DNA of 17,953 bases. Origin: JAMWZF01 sp041628615. Its GTDB lineage: Bacteria > Pseudomonadota > Alphaproteobacteria > Rhodobacterales > Rhodobacteraceae. Below are positions 6,803 through 13,879 of the stretch, piece after piece. Numbering within the stretch: position 1 is the first letter of the stretch; the number at the start of each line of letters is the position of its first letter. A program made the translations under genes and the position numbers. The stretch is taken from positions 1 to 17,953 of the forward strand of contig JBFKOW010000059.1 of NCBI GenBank assembly GCA_041628615.1, given 5' to 3'. The notes beneath the pieces were generated by a model. It had not been told where the DNA came from, made no database searches, and worked only from the letters and a program-made list of their open reading frames with translations.

Positions 6803-7581
6803 ACCGTGCTGAACCCCTTGCCGTACATCCAGCGCATCGCCTCCTTGGCGCCCTGCAGTTCCGCCGCGGGGCTGACCCGCGAGGGCCAGGCCTCCCCGGT
6901 CTCGTGAATGTTGTTCTGGTTCGGGTCGAGCGCGACCACCCCCGGCGCCACCACCGCGCCGAAGGTCGCGACATAGGCGAAATCCTCGACCCCGAATCCC
7001 GGCGTCACCTTCTCCTTGCCGTTCGGCCAGCCGCCGACGCCGCCGTGGGTGGTGAAGAACGGCGCGGTCTGCAGGTTGCCGTGGGCCGACTGCATCCCGC
7101 AATTGCCGAAGCTGCGGCGGCTGCCGGCCCTGGGATCGCGGATCGCGTGGAAGGCGCGGACCACGTTCTTGGGGATCGACTGGGTCAGGCTGTTGTCCAT
7201 CCAGAACGACCGGTCCACGGCGTCGAAGATGAACATCTCCTGCACCGGGATCCCCAGCTTCGCGAGCTTGTGGGCGATCACGATGATCGCCGCCCCGCCG
7301 CGGCTGAAGCCGCTCAGGAACAGCCGCCTGCCGGGGTCCTTGCCCTCGCCGTAGGCCTGCTTGATCCAGGCCAGCGCCGCCTCGATGATGTCGGACGAAC
7401 TCTTGCCGCTGATCGAGTCGGTGGTGCCGGGGAAATACTTCGCCCGGCCGAAGCCCAGGTTCATCATCCGCTTGACGTGACCGCTCTTCTTGCTGCCGAT
7501 CGCCTCGAGCGGCATGCAGGCGATCGGGTCTGCGGTGGTGTCGAGGTTGTCGGTGCCGTCGATTCCGAGAAAGATGTTCAT
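6787..7581 (-). CDS. Alpha/beta-hydrolase resembling DUF2235 / Tle-type phospholipase
   Basis: A 264-residue cytoplasmic-type protein without signal peptide. It opens MNIFLGIDGTDN, the DGT.N entry typical of DUF2235-like hydrolases. It carries the nucleophile elbow GFSRGG at 91-96 (Ser93), the family form of G-x-S-x-G. Candidate acid residues are Asp120/Asp123 in FIFDAVDR, and a candidate catalytic His is His179 in TTHGGVGGW. DUF2235 hydrolases include type VI secretion lipase effectors (Tle) that cleave phospholipids; whether this one is a secreted effector is inference. The ATG at 7581 has AAGGGACAGGA just upstream. It follows a DUF4157-like gene on the same strand, and no classical immunity gene (for example a lipoprotein) was recognised beside it. 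Confidence 0.65.
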   Translation of the reverse strand: MNIFLGIDGTDNLDTTADPIACMPLEAIGSKKSGHVKRMMNLGFGRAKYFPGTTDSISGKSSSDIIEAALAWIKQAYGEGKDPGRRLFLSGFSRGGAAIIVIAHKLAKLGIPVQEMFIFDAVDRSFWMDNSLTQSIPKNVVRAFHAIRDPRAGSRRSFGNCGMQSAHGNLQTAPFFTTHGGVGGWPNGKEKVTPGFGVEDFAYVATFGAVVAPGVVALDPNQNNIHETGEAWPSRVSPAAELQGAKEAMRWMYGKGFSTVGAGY

Positions 7582-7724
7582 TCCTGTCCCTTCGTTCTGA
7601 TCTGGCCGTCGCGCGTCCTGCCGCCGGGCACCCGGCCGGACCGCAGCGTCCTTCCGGGACCCGCAGCGCCGGCGGGTCCGCCTCCGTGGCCACCCGCCCG
7701 GGCGACCGCCTGTCGATCTTTCAT
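7578..7724 (-). CDS. Possible 48-residue small ORF coupled to both neighbours
   Basis: An ATG at 7724 overlaps the stop of the DUF4157-like gene (ATGA). The reading frame stays open for 48 codons and its TGA overlaps the lipase start (ATGA at 7578-7581). The predicted peptide is basic and Gly/Arg-rich (MKDRQAVARAGGHGGG, ending IRTKGQE) and matches no family I recognise. The alternative is that 7582-7720 is simply an untranslated spacer: it contains an 8-bp stem-loop (7657-7664 with 7672-7679, GGACCCGC/GCGGGTCC). Overlaps at both ends favour translation, but low-complexity composition and shortness argue for caution. Confidence 0.3.
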   Translation of the reverse strand: MKDRQAVARAGGHGGGPAGAAGPGRTLRSGRVPGGRTRDGQIRTKGQE

Positions 7725-7987
7725 GGCTTGCGCGGCTGGCCGCCCTGCTGCACCGCGTGGGTGAGTTCGTGGGACAGGAGTTCGGACGAAGTGCCGCCCG
7801 GGGCGAAGATCCGGTTTCCGGTCGCGTAGGCCTGTGCGCCGAGTTGCGGCGCCGCGGACGGGACCGGCGGCGTTGCCAGTCGCGCCTCGATCAGCCGCTT
7901 GTGCACGTCGGCCTGCGACATGCCGAACCGGTTGGCGAGTTGCGACACCGTTACGGCGTCCGAGCCGTTGCTGTTGTTCTGTCCCAT
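7721..7987 (-). CDS. DUF4157-like (eCIS core domain) mini-protein with HELTH motif
   Basis: An 88-residue protein. Residues 49-82 read LGAQAYATGNRIFAPGG, then TSSELLSHELTHAVQQGG. This is the C-terminal hallmark of DUF4157 domains (AxAYTxGxxIxF...LLxHELxHxxQQ), with a zinc-protease-like HELTH at 73-77. The usual upstream DUF4157 segment with GxDFSxVRVH is missing and is replaced by a short helical segment (VTVSQLANRFGMSQADVHKRLIEARL, residues 13-38). DUF4157 is associated with extracellular contractile injection systems and polymorphic toxins. The frame continues upstream to 8671 through the liv binding-protein gene, but the ATG at 7987 is chosen because GGGGAGG lies about 6 nt upstream. It is divergent from the liv operon. 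Confidence 0.65.
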   Translation of the reverse strand: MGQNNSNGSDAVTVSQLANRFGMSQADVHKRLIEARLATPPVPSAAPQLGAQAYATGNRIFAPGGTSSELLSHELTHAVQQGGQPRKP

Positions 7988-8156
7988 ACCGGGCCTCCCC
8001 TCTTGACGACGAACCGTTACCTGACGCGACGTTAGCGCATTCAACCGCACCGGGTAAGCCTGCTTGGACAGCCGTCGCACGCGCCTTGCCGCTTCCCTTT
8101 TCGATGCGCTGCGCCTAGTTTGCGGGCCGGAGCGATAATCCACCAGGGAGACACCA

Positions 8157-9350
8157 ATGAAGAAACTTCTGCTGGCGACGGCCGCCACCGGCGCGCTCGG
8201 AACCGCCGCGCTCGCCGACGGCCACGCCGAGACGATCAAGCTCGGCATCATCCTCGGCTTCACCGGCCCCATCGAATCGCTGACGCCGTCGATGGCCGAC
8301 GCCGCCGAGATGGCGATGGCCGAAGTGACCGAGAGCGGCCTGCTTCTGGGCGGCGCGAAGGTCGAGGCGGTCCGCGCGGACAGCACCTGCATCGACGCCG
8401 GCGCGGCGACCGCCGCCGCCGAACGCCTGATCACCGGCGACGGGGTCAAGGGCATCATGGGCGCGGACTGCTCGGGCGTGACCGGCGCGATCCTGTCCAA
8501 CGTGGCGCTGGCCAACGGCGTCGTGATGATCTCGCCCTCGGCCACCTCCCCGGCGCTGTCCACCGCCGAGGACAACGGCCTGTTCTTCCGCACCGCGCCG
8601 TCCGACGCCCGCCAGGGCGTGGTGATGACCGAGGTGCTGCAGGAACTCGGCATCAACGAGGTCGCCGTCACCTACACCAACAACGACTACGGCAAGGGTC
8701 TGGCCGACAGCTTCCAGGCCGCGTTCGAGGCCGCCGGCGGCACGGTGACCATCAACGCCGCCCACGAGGACGGCAAGGCCGACTACTCGGCCGAAGTCGC
8801 GGCGCTGGCCGCGGCGGGCGGCGAGCGGCTGGTCGTGGCGGGCTACGTCGACCAGGGCGGCTCGGGCATCGTGCGCGCGGCGCTCGACTCGGGCGCCTTC
8901 GACAGCTTCCACTTCCCCGACGGGATGATCTCGGCCGCGCTGGTCGAGAACTTCGGCGACGAGATCGACGGCTCGTCCGGTCAGCACCCCTCGCCCTCCG
9001 AGGAACTGGCCAACCTGTTCACCGACCTCGTCGGCGGCGCCTTCGACGCCACCTCGCCGTTCACGCCGGAATCCTACGACGCCGCGGCGCTGATGATGCT
9101 GGCGATGCAGGCGGCCGGGTCGTCGGACCCGTCGGTCTACAAGGACCACGTCGAGCACGTCGCCAACGCCCCCGGCGAGCCGATCCAGGCCGGCGAACTG
9201 GCCAAGGCGCTGCAGATCATCGCCGATGGCGGTGACATCGACTATGTCGGCGCCACCGACGTCGAACTGATCGGTCCGGGCGAGGCCGCCGGCAACTACC
9301 GGGTCGTCGGCTTCGAGGGCGGCGCCGAAATCACCGCCGGTCGCAAGTAA
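8157..9350 (+). CDS. livJ: Branched-chain amino acid-type ABC transporter, periplasmic substrate-binding protein
   Basis: A 397-residue binding protein of the LivJ/LivK (Peripla_BP_6) type. A signal peptide (MKKLLLATAATGALGTAALA, cut after about residue 20) precedes the mature two-lobed domain. Family features include IKLGIILGFTGPIESL at the start of lobe 1, AAAERLITGDGVKGIMGADCSG, then MISPSATSPALS, and FFRTAPSDARQG at the lobe switch. Ligands in this family include Leu/Ile/Val, other amino acids, urea and aromatic compounds, so the ligand is not fixed by sequence. AGGGAG sits 6 nt before the ATG. It is the first gene of the liv operon, followed by two strong stem-loops before livG, consistent with the binding protein being made in excess. 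Confidence 0.92.
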   Translation: MKKLLLATAATGALGTAALADGHAETIKLGIILGFTGPIESLTPSMADAAEMAMAEVTESGLLLGGAKVEAVRADSTCIDAGAATAAAERLITGDGVKGIMGADCSGVTGAILSNVALANGVVMISPSATSPALSTAEDNGLFFRTAPSDARQGVVMTEVLQELGINEVAVTYTNNDYGKGLADSFQAAFEAAGGTVTINAAHEDGKADYSAEVAALAAAGGERLVVAGYVDQGGSGIVRAALDSGAFDSFHFPDGMISAALVENFGDEIDGSSGQHPSPSEELANLFTDLVGGAFDATSPFTPESYDAAALMMLAMQAAGSSDPSVYKDHVEHVANAPGEPIQAGELAKALQIIADGGDIDYVGATDVELIGPGEAAGNYRVVGFEGGAEITAGRK

Positions 9351-9370
9351 CCGCACGCGACACCGACATC

Positions 9371-9402
9371 ACGCCGTCCGGGGCACCCTCCCCGGGCGGC
9401 GT
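9371..9402 (+). terminator. Strong stem-loop after livJ (attenuator or mRNA-stabilising)
   Basis: A 13-bp stem (9371-9383 with 9390-9402, one T-G wobble) encloses a 6-nt loop, starting 20 nt after the livJ stop. Only three T residues follow, so it is likely a partial terminator or a 3' stabiliser for livJ mRNA, which would raise binding-protein output over the membrane complex. The fold is inferred by eye. Confidence 0.55.
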
Positions 9403-9408
9403 TTCGCA

Positions 9409-9430
9409 ACCGCCGGACCGAACCGGCGGT
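9409..9430 (+). promoter_or_regulatory. Second stem-loop just upstream of the livG ribosome-binding site
   Basis: A perfect 8-bp inverted repeat, ACCGCCGG (9409-9416) and CCGGCGGT (9423-9430), has a 6-nt loop. It ends 3 nt before the GGAGGGGG Shine-Dalgarno at 9434. It may tune livG translation or, together with the preceding hairpin, limit RNA decay or read-through. Confidence 0.45.
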
Positions 9431-9447
9431 GCCGGAGGGGGATGGGG

Positions 9448-10233
9448 ATGATCCGGGTCGAGAACCTGCACAAGCATTTCGGCGGATTTCATGCCGTCGA
9501 CGGCGCCTCGCTGGAGATCGCCGAGCGCTCCATCACCGGCCTGATCGGCCCGAACGGAGCCGGAAAGACAACCCTTTTCAACGTGATCGCGGGCGTTCTT
9601 GAACCAACGTCGGGGCGTGTCACGATGCAGGGCGAGGACATCACCGGCCTGCCGCCGCACACCCTGTTCCACAAGGGCCTGCTGCGCACCTTCCAGATCG
9701 CCCACGAATTCGCCTCGATGACCTGCCGCGAGAACCTGATGATGGTGCCCGGCGCGCAGTCGGGCGAGCGCCTTTGGAACACCTGGTTCGGCCGCAAGCG
9801 GATCGCCGACGAGGAACGCGCCCTGCGCGCCAAGGCCGACGAGGTGCTGGAGTTCCTCACCATCGAGCACCTCGCCGACCACAAGGCCGGGCAGGTCTCG
9901 GGCGGGCAGAAGAAGCTGCTCGAACTTGGCCGGACGATGATGGTGGACGCCCGGATCGTGTTCCTCGACGAGGTCGGCGCCGGGGTGAACCGCACCCTCC
10001 TGAACACCATCGGCGACGCGATCATCCGGCTCAACAAGGAGCGCGGCTACACCTTCGTGGTGATCGAGCACGACATGGATTTCATCGACAAGCTCTGCGA
10101 CCCGGTGATCTGCATGGCCGAGGGCAAGGTCCTCGCAGAGGGGACGCTGGCCGAGATCAAGGCCAACGAGCAGGTGATCGAGGCCTATCTCGGCACCGGG
10201 CTCAAGAACAAGGCCGCCGTGGCCGCGGGCTGA
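9448..10233 (+). CDS. livG: ABC transporter ATPase, LivG type
   Basis: A 261-residue ABC ATPase with the order expected of LivG. Walker A GPNGAGKTT is at 34-42, the long LivG insertion follows (HTLFHKGLLRTFQIAHEF and a NLMMVPGAQSGER stretch), the signature is VSGGQ at 150-154, and Walker B is IVFLDE with D174/E175. The switch reads VVIEHDMDFIDKLCD and the C-terminal tail EVIEAYLG-like (QVIEAYLGTG). It hydrolyses ATP on the cytoplasmic face with LivF to drive uptake through LivH/LivM. The signature begins with Val rather than Leu, and Walker B is followed by Val176 instead of the usual Pro. Two in-frame ATGs exist, 9442 and 9448; the latter has better spacing (9 nt) from GGAGG. Confidence 0.93.
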   Translation: MIRVENLHKHFGGFHAVDGASLEIAERSITGLIGPNGAGKTTLFNVIAGVLEPTSGRVTMQGEDITGLPPHTLFHKGLLRTFQIAHEFASMTCRENLMMVPGAQSGERLWNTWFGRKRIADEERALRAKADEVLEFLTIEHLADHKAGQVSGGQKKLLELGRTMMVDARIVFLDEVGAGVNRTLLNTIGDAIIRLNKERGYTFVVIEHDMDFIDKLCDPVICMAEGKVLAEGTLAEIKANEQVIEAYLGTGLKNKAAVAAG

Positions 10234-10286
10234 GGGGACGGGATGGACCGACTGACCGACACGACACCGGGCCGGGAGGCGGCGGC

Positions 10287-11102
10287 ATGAGCGACGCCTA
10301 TTCCGACCGCGGCAACAAGGACCGCTCGATCACCCGCGAGGGCGGCGGCACCATGACGCCCTCGCCGGGCACCGGCCGCGCCATCGACACCGCGACCGCC
10401 TTCCTGATCGGCGACACCATGACCGGCGGCTACGGCCAGGGCCCCGACATCCTGCACGACTGCACCATCGCCGTGGATCCGGGCGAGATCGCGGTGATCG
10501 TCGGCCCGAACGGCGCCGGCAAGTCCACCGCGATGAAGGCCGTGTTCGGGATGCTGAACGTCCGCTCCGGGTCGGTCCGGCTCGACGGCGAGGACATCAC
10601 CGCGCTGTCGCCGCAGGACCGGGTCCGCAAGGGCATGGCCTTCGTGCCGCAGACCTCGAACATCTTCACCTCGATGACGGTGGAGGAGAACCTCGAGATG
10701 GGCGCCTTCATCCGCGACGACGACATCCGCCCGACGATGGAGCAGGTCTACGAACTGTTTCCCATCCTGCGCGACAAGCGCCGGCAGGCGGCGGGCGAGC
10801 TGTCCGGCGGCCAGCGCCAGCAGGTCGCCGTGGGCCGGGCGCTGATGACCCAGCCCAAGGTGCTGATGCTGGACGAACCCACCGCCGGGGTGAGCCCCAT
10901 CGTGATGGACGAACTGTTCGACCGGATCATCGAGGTCGCCCGCACCGGCCTGCCGGTGCTAATGGTGGAACAGAACGCCCGGCAAGCCCTTGAAATCGCG
11001 GACAAGGGCTATGTCCTCGTCCAGGGCCGCAACGCCCATACCGGCACCGGCAAGGACCTTCTGGCGGACGAGGAAGTCCGGCGGAGCTTTCTCGGCGGAT
11101 GA
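10287..11102 (+). CDS. livF: ABC transporter ATPase, LivF type
   Basis: A 271-residue ABC ATPase of the LivF type. Walker A GPNGAGKST is at 73-81, the signature LSGGQ at 172-176, and Walker B VLMLDEPTAG at 192-201 (D196, E197). It has the LivF switch VLMVEQNARQAL, where Asn takes the usual His position, as is normal for this subfamily. The N-terminus is about 35 residues longer than textbook LivF (MSDAYSDRGNKDRSITREGG...), which places Walker A late. The start at 10287 has GGGAGG 7 nt upstream. Internal ATGs at 10353 and 10419 could give a standard-length protein but have weaker sites. Its stop overlaps the next gene by 4 bases. Confidence 0.93.
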   Translation: MSDAYSDRGNKDRSITREGGGTMTPSPGTGRAIDTATAFLIGDTMTGGYGQGPDILHDCTIAVDPGEIAVIVGPNGAGKSTAMKAVFGMLNVRSGSVRLDGEDITALSPQDRVRKGMAFVPQTSNIFTSMTVEENLEMGAFIRDDDIRPTMEQVYELFPILRDKRRQAAGELSGGQRQQVAVGRALMTQPKVLMLDEPTAGVSPIVMDELFDRIIEVARTGLPVLMVEQNARQALEIADKGYVLVQGRNAHTGTGKDLLADEEVRRSFLGG

Positions 11103-11566
11103 CCCGCCGGGGCCCCTCCCGCCCGGCAGGGAGCCGGTCGCGCGCGACGGGCGCGGGCTTCGGTCTGCTGGCCGCCCTCGCCGCCGCCCCGGCCCCTGCC
11201 GACGTCGATTTCGCCGAAGTCTGCACCGCAACGCGGCTCTGCGACCCGGCGGGCGCCTGCACCGAGGTCACCGGCCCCGCGTTGCGCTTCGGCTTCACCG
11301 AGGTGGCCTATCGGGAGTTCACGGTGCTGATCGACATGCCCGGCGCGGCCCCGGTCGAGATCGCGGTGGACAACGCCGTGCCGGCCTATTCCTGGGCCGA
11401 CGACGACACCGTCCGGACCTTCATCTACATCTACAATTCGAGCTTTCACGGCGACGGCGACAGGCCGGACGACCCAGCCGAGTTCGTGCTGACCGAGGCG
11501 GCGATCCAGGGCCGCCTGGGAGACGTCCGGATCCTATCGGGCACCTGTCGGGAGGAGAACGGCTGA
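11099..11566 (+). CDS. Uncharacterised secreted Cys-containing protein inside the liv operon
   Basis: A 155-residue protein I do not recognise. A basic N-terminus (MTRRGPSRPAGSRSRATG) and hydrophobic stretch FGLLAALAAAPAPA suggest a signal peptide cut near residue 34, so the mature protein would be periplasmic. Four cysteines (42, 48, 54 in CTATRLCDPAGAC, and 150 in GTCREENG) could form two disulfides. The middle is predicted beta-rich (LRFGFTEVAYREFTVLIDM, then TFIYIYNSSFHGDGD). The ATG at 11099 overlaps the livF stop (ATGA), and livH starts 1 nt after its stop, so it is firmly within the operon. A transporter accessory role is inference only. Confidence 0.75.
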   Translation: MTRRGPSRPAGSRSRATGAGFGLLAALAAAPAPADVDFAEVCTATRLCDPAGACTEVTGPALRFGFTEVAYREFTVLIDMPGAAPVEIAVDNAVPAYSWADDDTVRTFIYIYNSSFHGDGDRPDDPAEFVLTEAAIQGRLGDVRILSGTCREENG

Positions 11567-11567
11567 C

Positions 11568-12578
11568 ATGGACGCATTGAACGCCCTCGTGGCGCTTCTC
11601 AACTTCGTGGTGATCCCCGCCACCGCCTACGGGGCGCAGCTGGCGCTCGGGGCGCTCGGGGTGACGCTGATCTACGGCATCCTGCGGTTCTCCAACTTCG
11701 CCCATGGCGACACGATGGCCTTCGGCACCGCGATCGCGATCCTCGGCACCTGGGCGCTTCAGGGCGCGGGGATCGGGCTCGGGCCGCTGCCCACCGCCCT
11801 GCTCGCCCTGCCGCTGGGCATCCTCGGGGCCGTCGCGCTGGTGCTGGCGACCGACCGGGCGGTCTACCGCTTCTACCGGGCGCAGCGGGTCAAGCCGGTG
11901 ATCCTCGTCATCGTGTCGATGGGGGTGATGTTCATCTACAACGGCATTACCCGCTTCGTGATCGGGGTCGAGGACCAGAACTTCGCCGATGGCGAGCGGT
12001 TCCTGATCTCTGCCCGGACCTTCCGCGACATGACCGGGCTGGACGAGGGGCTGGCCATCAAGACCACGCAGGTGCTCACTCTCGTGGTGGCGGTGATCGC
12101 GGTGGCGATCCTGTTCTGGTTCCTCAACAAGACCCGCACCGGCAAGTCGATGCGCGCCTTCTCGGACAACGAGGACCTCGCGCTGCTCTCGGGGATCAAC
12201 CCCGAGCGGGTGGTGATGATCACCTGGCTGATCGTGGCGGCGCTGGCGACCACGGCTGGGGTGCTCTACGGGCTCGACAAGTCCTACAAGCCCTTCACCT
12301 ACTTCCAGCTCCTGCTGCCGATCTTTGCCGCCGCCATCGTCGGCGGCCTGGGCAACCCGGTGGGGGCGATCCTCGGCGGCTTCGTCATCGCCTTCGCCGA
12401 GGTCACCATCACCTACCCGCTGAAGAAGGTGCTGGGCTACCTGATGCCCGAGAGCCTGGAGCCCCAGGGCCTCGTCCAGCTGCTGAGCACCGACTACAAG
12501 TTCGCGGTCAGCTTCCTGATCCTCGTGGTGGTGCTGCTGTTCAAGCCCACCGGCCTGATGAAAGGAAAGGCGCTATGA
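11568..12578 (+). CDS. livH: Branched-chain amino acid-type ABC transporter permease, LivH type
   Basis: A 336-residue integral membrane permease of the BPD_transp_2/LivH type. It has several hydrophobic spans; the first contains GALGVTLIYGILRFSNFAHGD (LivH-type NFAHG signature). The cytoplasmic coupling loop is around residues 192-215 (GKSMRAFSDNEDLALLSGIN). GGLGNPVGAILGGFVIAFAE, typical of the family, follows. With LivM it forms the inner-membrane channel. A GGAGGAG ribosome-binding site is about 10 nt before the ATG at 11568, and the stop overlaps the livM start by 4 bases. Length is slightly above the roughly 300 residues of E. coli LivH. Confidence 0.93.
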   Translation: MDALNALVALLNFVVIPATAYGAQLALGALGVTLIYGILRFSNFAHGDTMAFGTAIAILGTWALQGAGIGLGPLPTALLALPLGILGAVALVLATDRAVYRFYRAQRVKPVILVIVSMGVMFIYNGITRFVIGVEDQNFADGERFLISARTFRDMTGLDEGLAIKTTQVLTLVVAVIAVAILFWFLNKTRTGKSMRAFSDNEDLALLSGINPERVVMITWLIVAALATTAGVLYGLDKSYKPFTYFQLLLPIFAAAIVGGLGNPVGAILGGFVIAFAEVTITYPLKKVLGYLMPESLEPQGLVQLLSTDYKFAVSFLILVVVLLFKPTGLMKGKAL

Positions 12579-13879
12579 GCCCCACCCTGCGCGCGCCCCT
12601 GCTGTTCGCCCTCGTCGCGGTGCTGATCGTCGGCACCGGTTTCGTGCAGGGCTGGAACTCGGCGCTGCTGATCCTGAACATGGGCCTGGTCAGCGCGGTG
12701 ATGGCGCTCGGGGTCAACCTGCAATGGGGTTTCGCCGGCCTGTTCAACATCGGCGTCATGGGGTTCGTCGCGCTGGGCGGGCTCGCCACGGTGCTGATCT
12801 CGATGCCGCCGGTCAACGACGCCTGGGCGGCGGGCGGGGTGCGGCTGCTGCTGGGCCTGGTCTGCGGGGCGGCCACCATCGTCGGCGCGATCCTCGCCCA
12901 GAAGAGGCTGCCGGCGGGCCGGACGCGGACCCTCGTCACCCTCGCCATCGTGGTGGCCGGCTTCGTGCTCTACCGGATGGTGTTCGACCCGGCGAAGGCG
13001 GCAGTCGAGGCGGTCAACCCGGCCTCCACCGGCTACCTCGGCGGCTTCGGCCTGCCGGTCCTGCTGGCCTGGCCGGTGGGCGGGCTGCTGGCTGCCGGCG
13101 CGGCCTGGATCATCGGCAAGACGGCGCTCGGCCTGCGCTCGGACTACCTCGCCATCGCCACCCTCGGCATCGCCGAGATCGTCATCGCCATCCTGAAGAA
13201 CGAGGACTGGCTGGCGCGCGGCGTCAAGAACGTGATCGGCCTGCCCCGGCCCGTTCCATATGAGATCACGCTTCAGAACGACCCCGGCTTCGTGGAGCGG
13301 GCCGCGGGTCTGGGGCTCGACCCGGTCAACGCCTCGTCGCTCTACGTCAAGGCCGGGTATTCGCTGCTCTTCGCGGCGGTGCTCGTCATCCTGCTGGTGC
13401 TGGCGCAGCTTGCGCTGAAATCGCCCTGGGGCCGGATGATGCGGGCGATCCGCGACAACGAGGTCGCCGCCGAGGCGATGGGCAAGGACGTCACCGCCCG
13501 CCACCTGCAGATCTTCATCCTCGGATCGGCGATCTGCGGCATCGCCGGCGCGATGATGACCACGCTCGACGGACAGATGACCCCGGCCTCCTACCAGCCG
13601 CTGCGCTTCACCTTCCTCGTCTGGGTGATGGTGATCGTCGGCGGGTCGGGCAACAACTTCGGCGCGGTTCTCGGCGGTTTCCTGATCTGGTGGCTCTGGG
13701 TGCAGGTCGAGCCGATCGGCCTGGCCCTGATGAACTTCGTCGCGCTGGCGCTGCCGGACGGGTCGGCGTTCGAGAAGCACCTGCTCGACAGCGCGGCCCA
13801 CATGCGGCTGCTCACGATGGGGCTGATCCTGCTGCTGGTGCTGCGGTTCAGCCCGCGGGGCCTGATCCCGGAACGCTAG
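12575..13879 (+). CDS. livM: Branched-chain amino acid-type ABC transporter permease, LivM type
   Basis: A 434-residue inner-membrane permease of the LivM type. Family motifs include LQWGFAGLFNIGVMGFVALGG, SDYLAIATLGIAEIVIAILKN, and the coupling loop at about 286-300 (GRMMRAIRDNEVAAEAMG). VIVGGSGNNFGAVLGGFLIW follows near the C-terminus. It pairs with LivH. The start overlaps the livH stop (ATGA). Its last 32 bases overlap the 3' end of the convergent methyltransferase gene. It is the last gene of the operon; no terminator hairpin was seen directly after it. Confidence 0.93.
   Translation: MSPTLRAPLLFALVAVLIVGTGFVQGWNSALLILNMGLVSAVMALGVNLQWGFAGLFNIGVMGFVALGGLATVLISMPPVNDAWAAGGVRLLLGLVCGAATIVGAILAQKRLPAGRTRTLVTLAIVVAGFVLYRMVFDPAKAAVEAVNPASTGYLGGFGLPVLLAWPVGGLLAAGAAWIIGKTALGLRSDYLAIATLGIAEIVIAILKNEDWLARGVKNVIGLPRPVPYEITLQNDPGFVERAAGLGLDPVNASSLYVKAGYSLLFAAVLVILLVLAQLALKSPWGRMMRAIRDNEVAAEAMGKDVTARHLQIFILGSAICGIAGAMMTTLDGQMTPASYQPLRFTFLVWVMVIVGGSGNNFGAVLGGFLIWWLWVQVEPIGLALMNFVALALPDGSAFEKHLLDSAAHMRLLTMGLILLLVLRFSPRGLIPER

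Noticed and set aside
8134..8139. GATAAT as a -10 element for the liv operon
   Set aside because: No -35 at 16-18 bases, and the start site would fall on the ribosome-binding site.
7988..8671. Upstream extension of the DUF4157-like reading frame on the minus strand
   Set aside because: It runs antisense through the liv binding-protein gene, is Ser/Ala low-complexity, and the ATG at 7987 has a clear GGGGAGG site.
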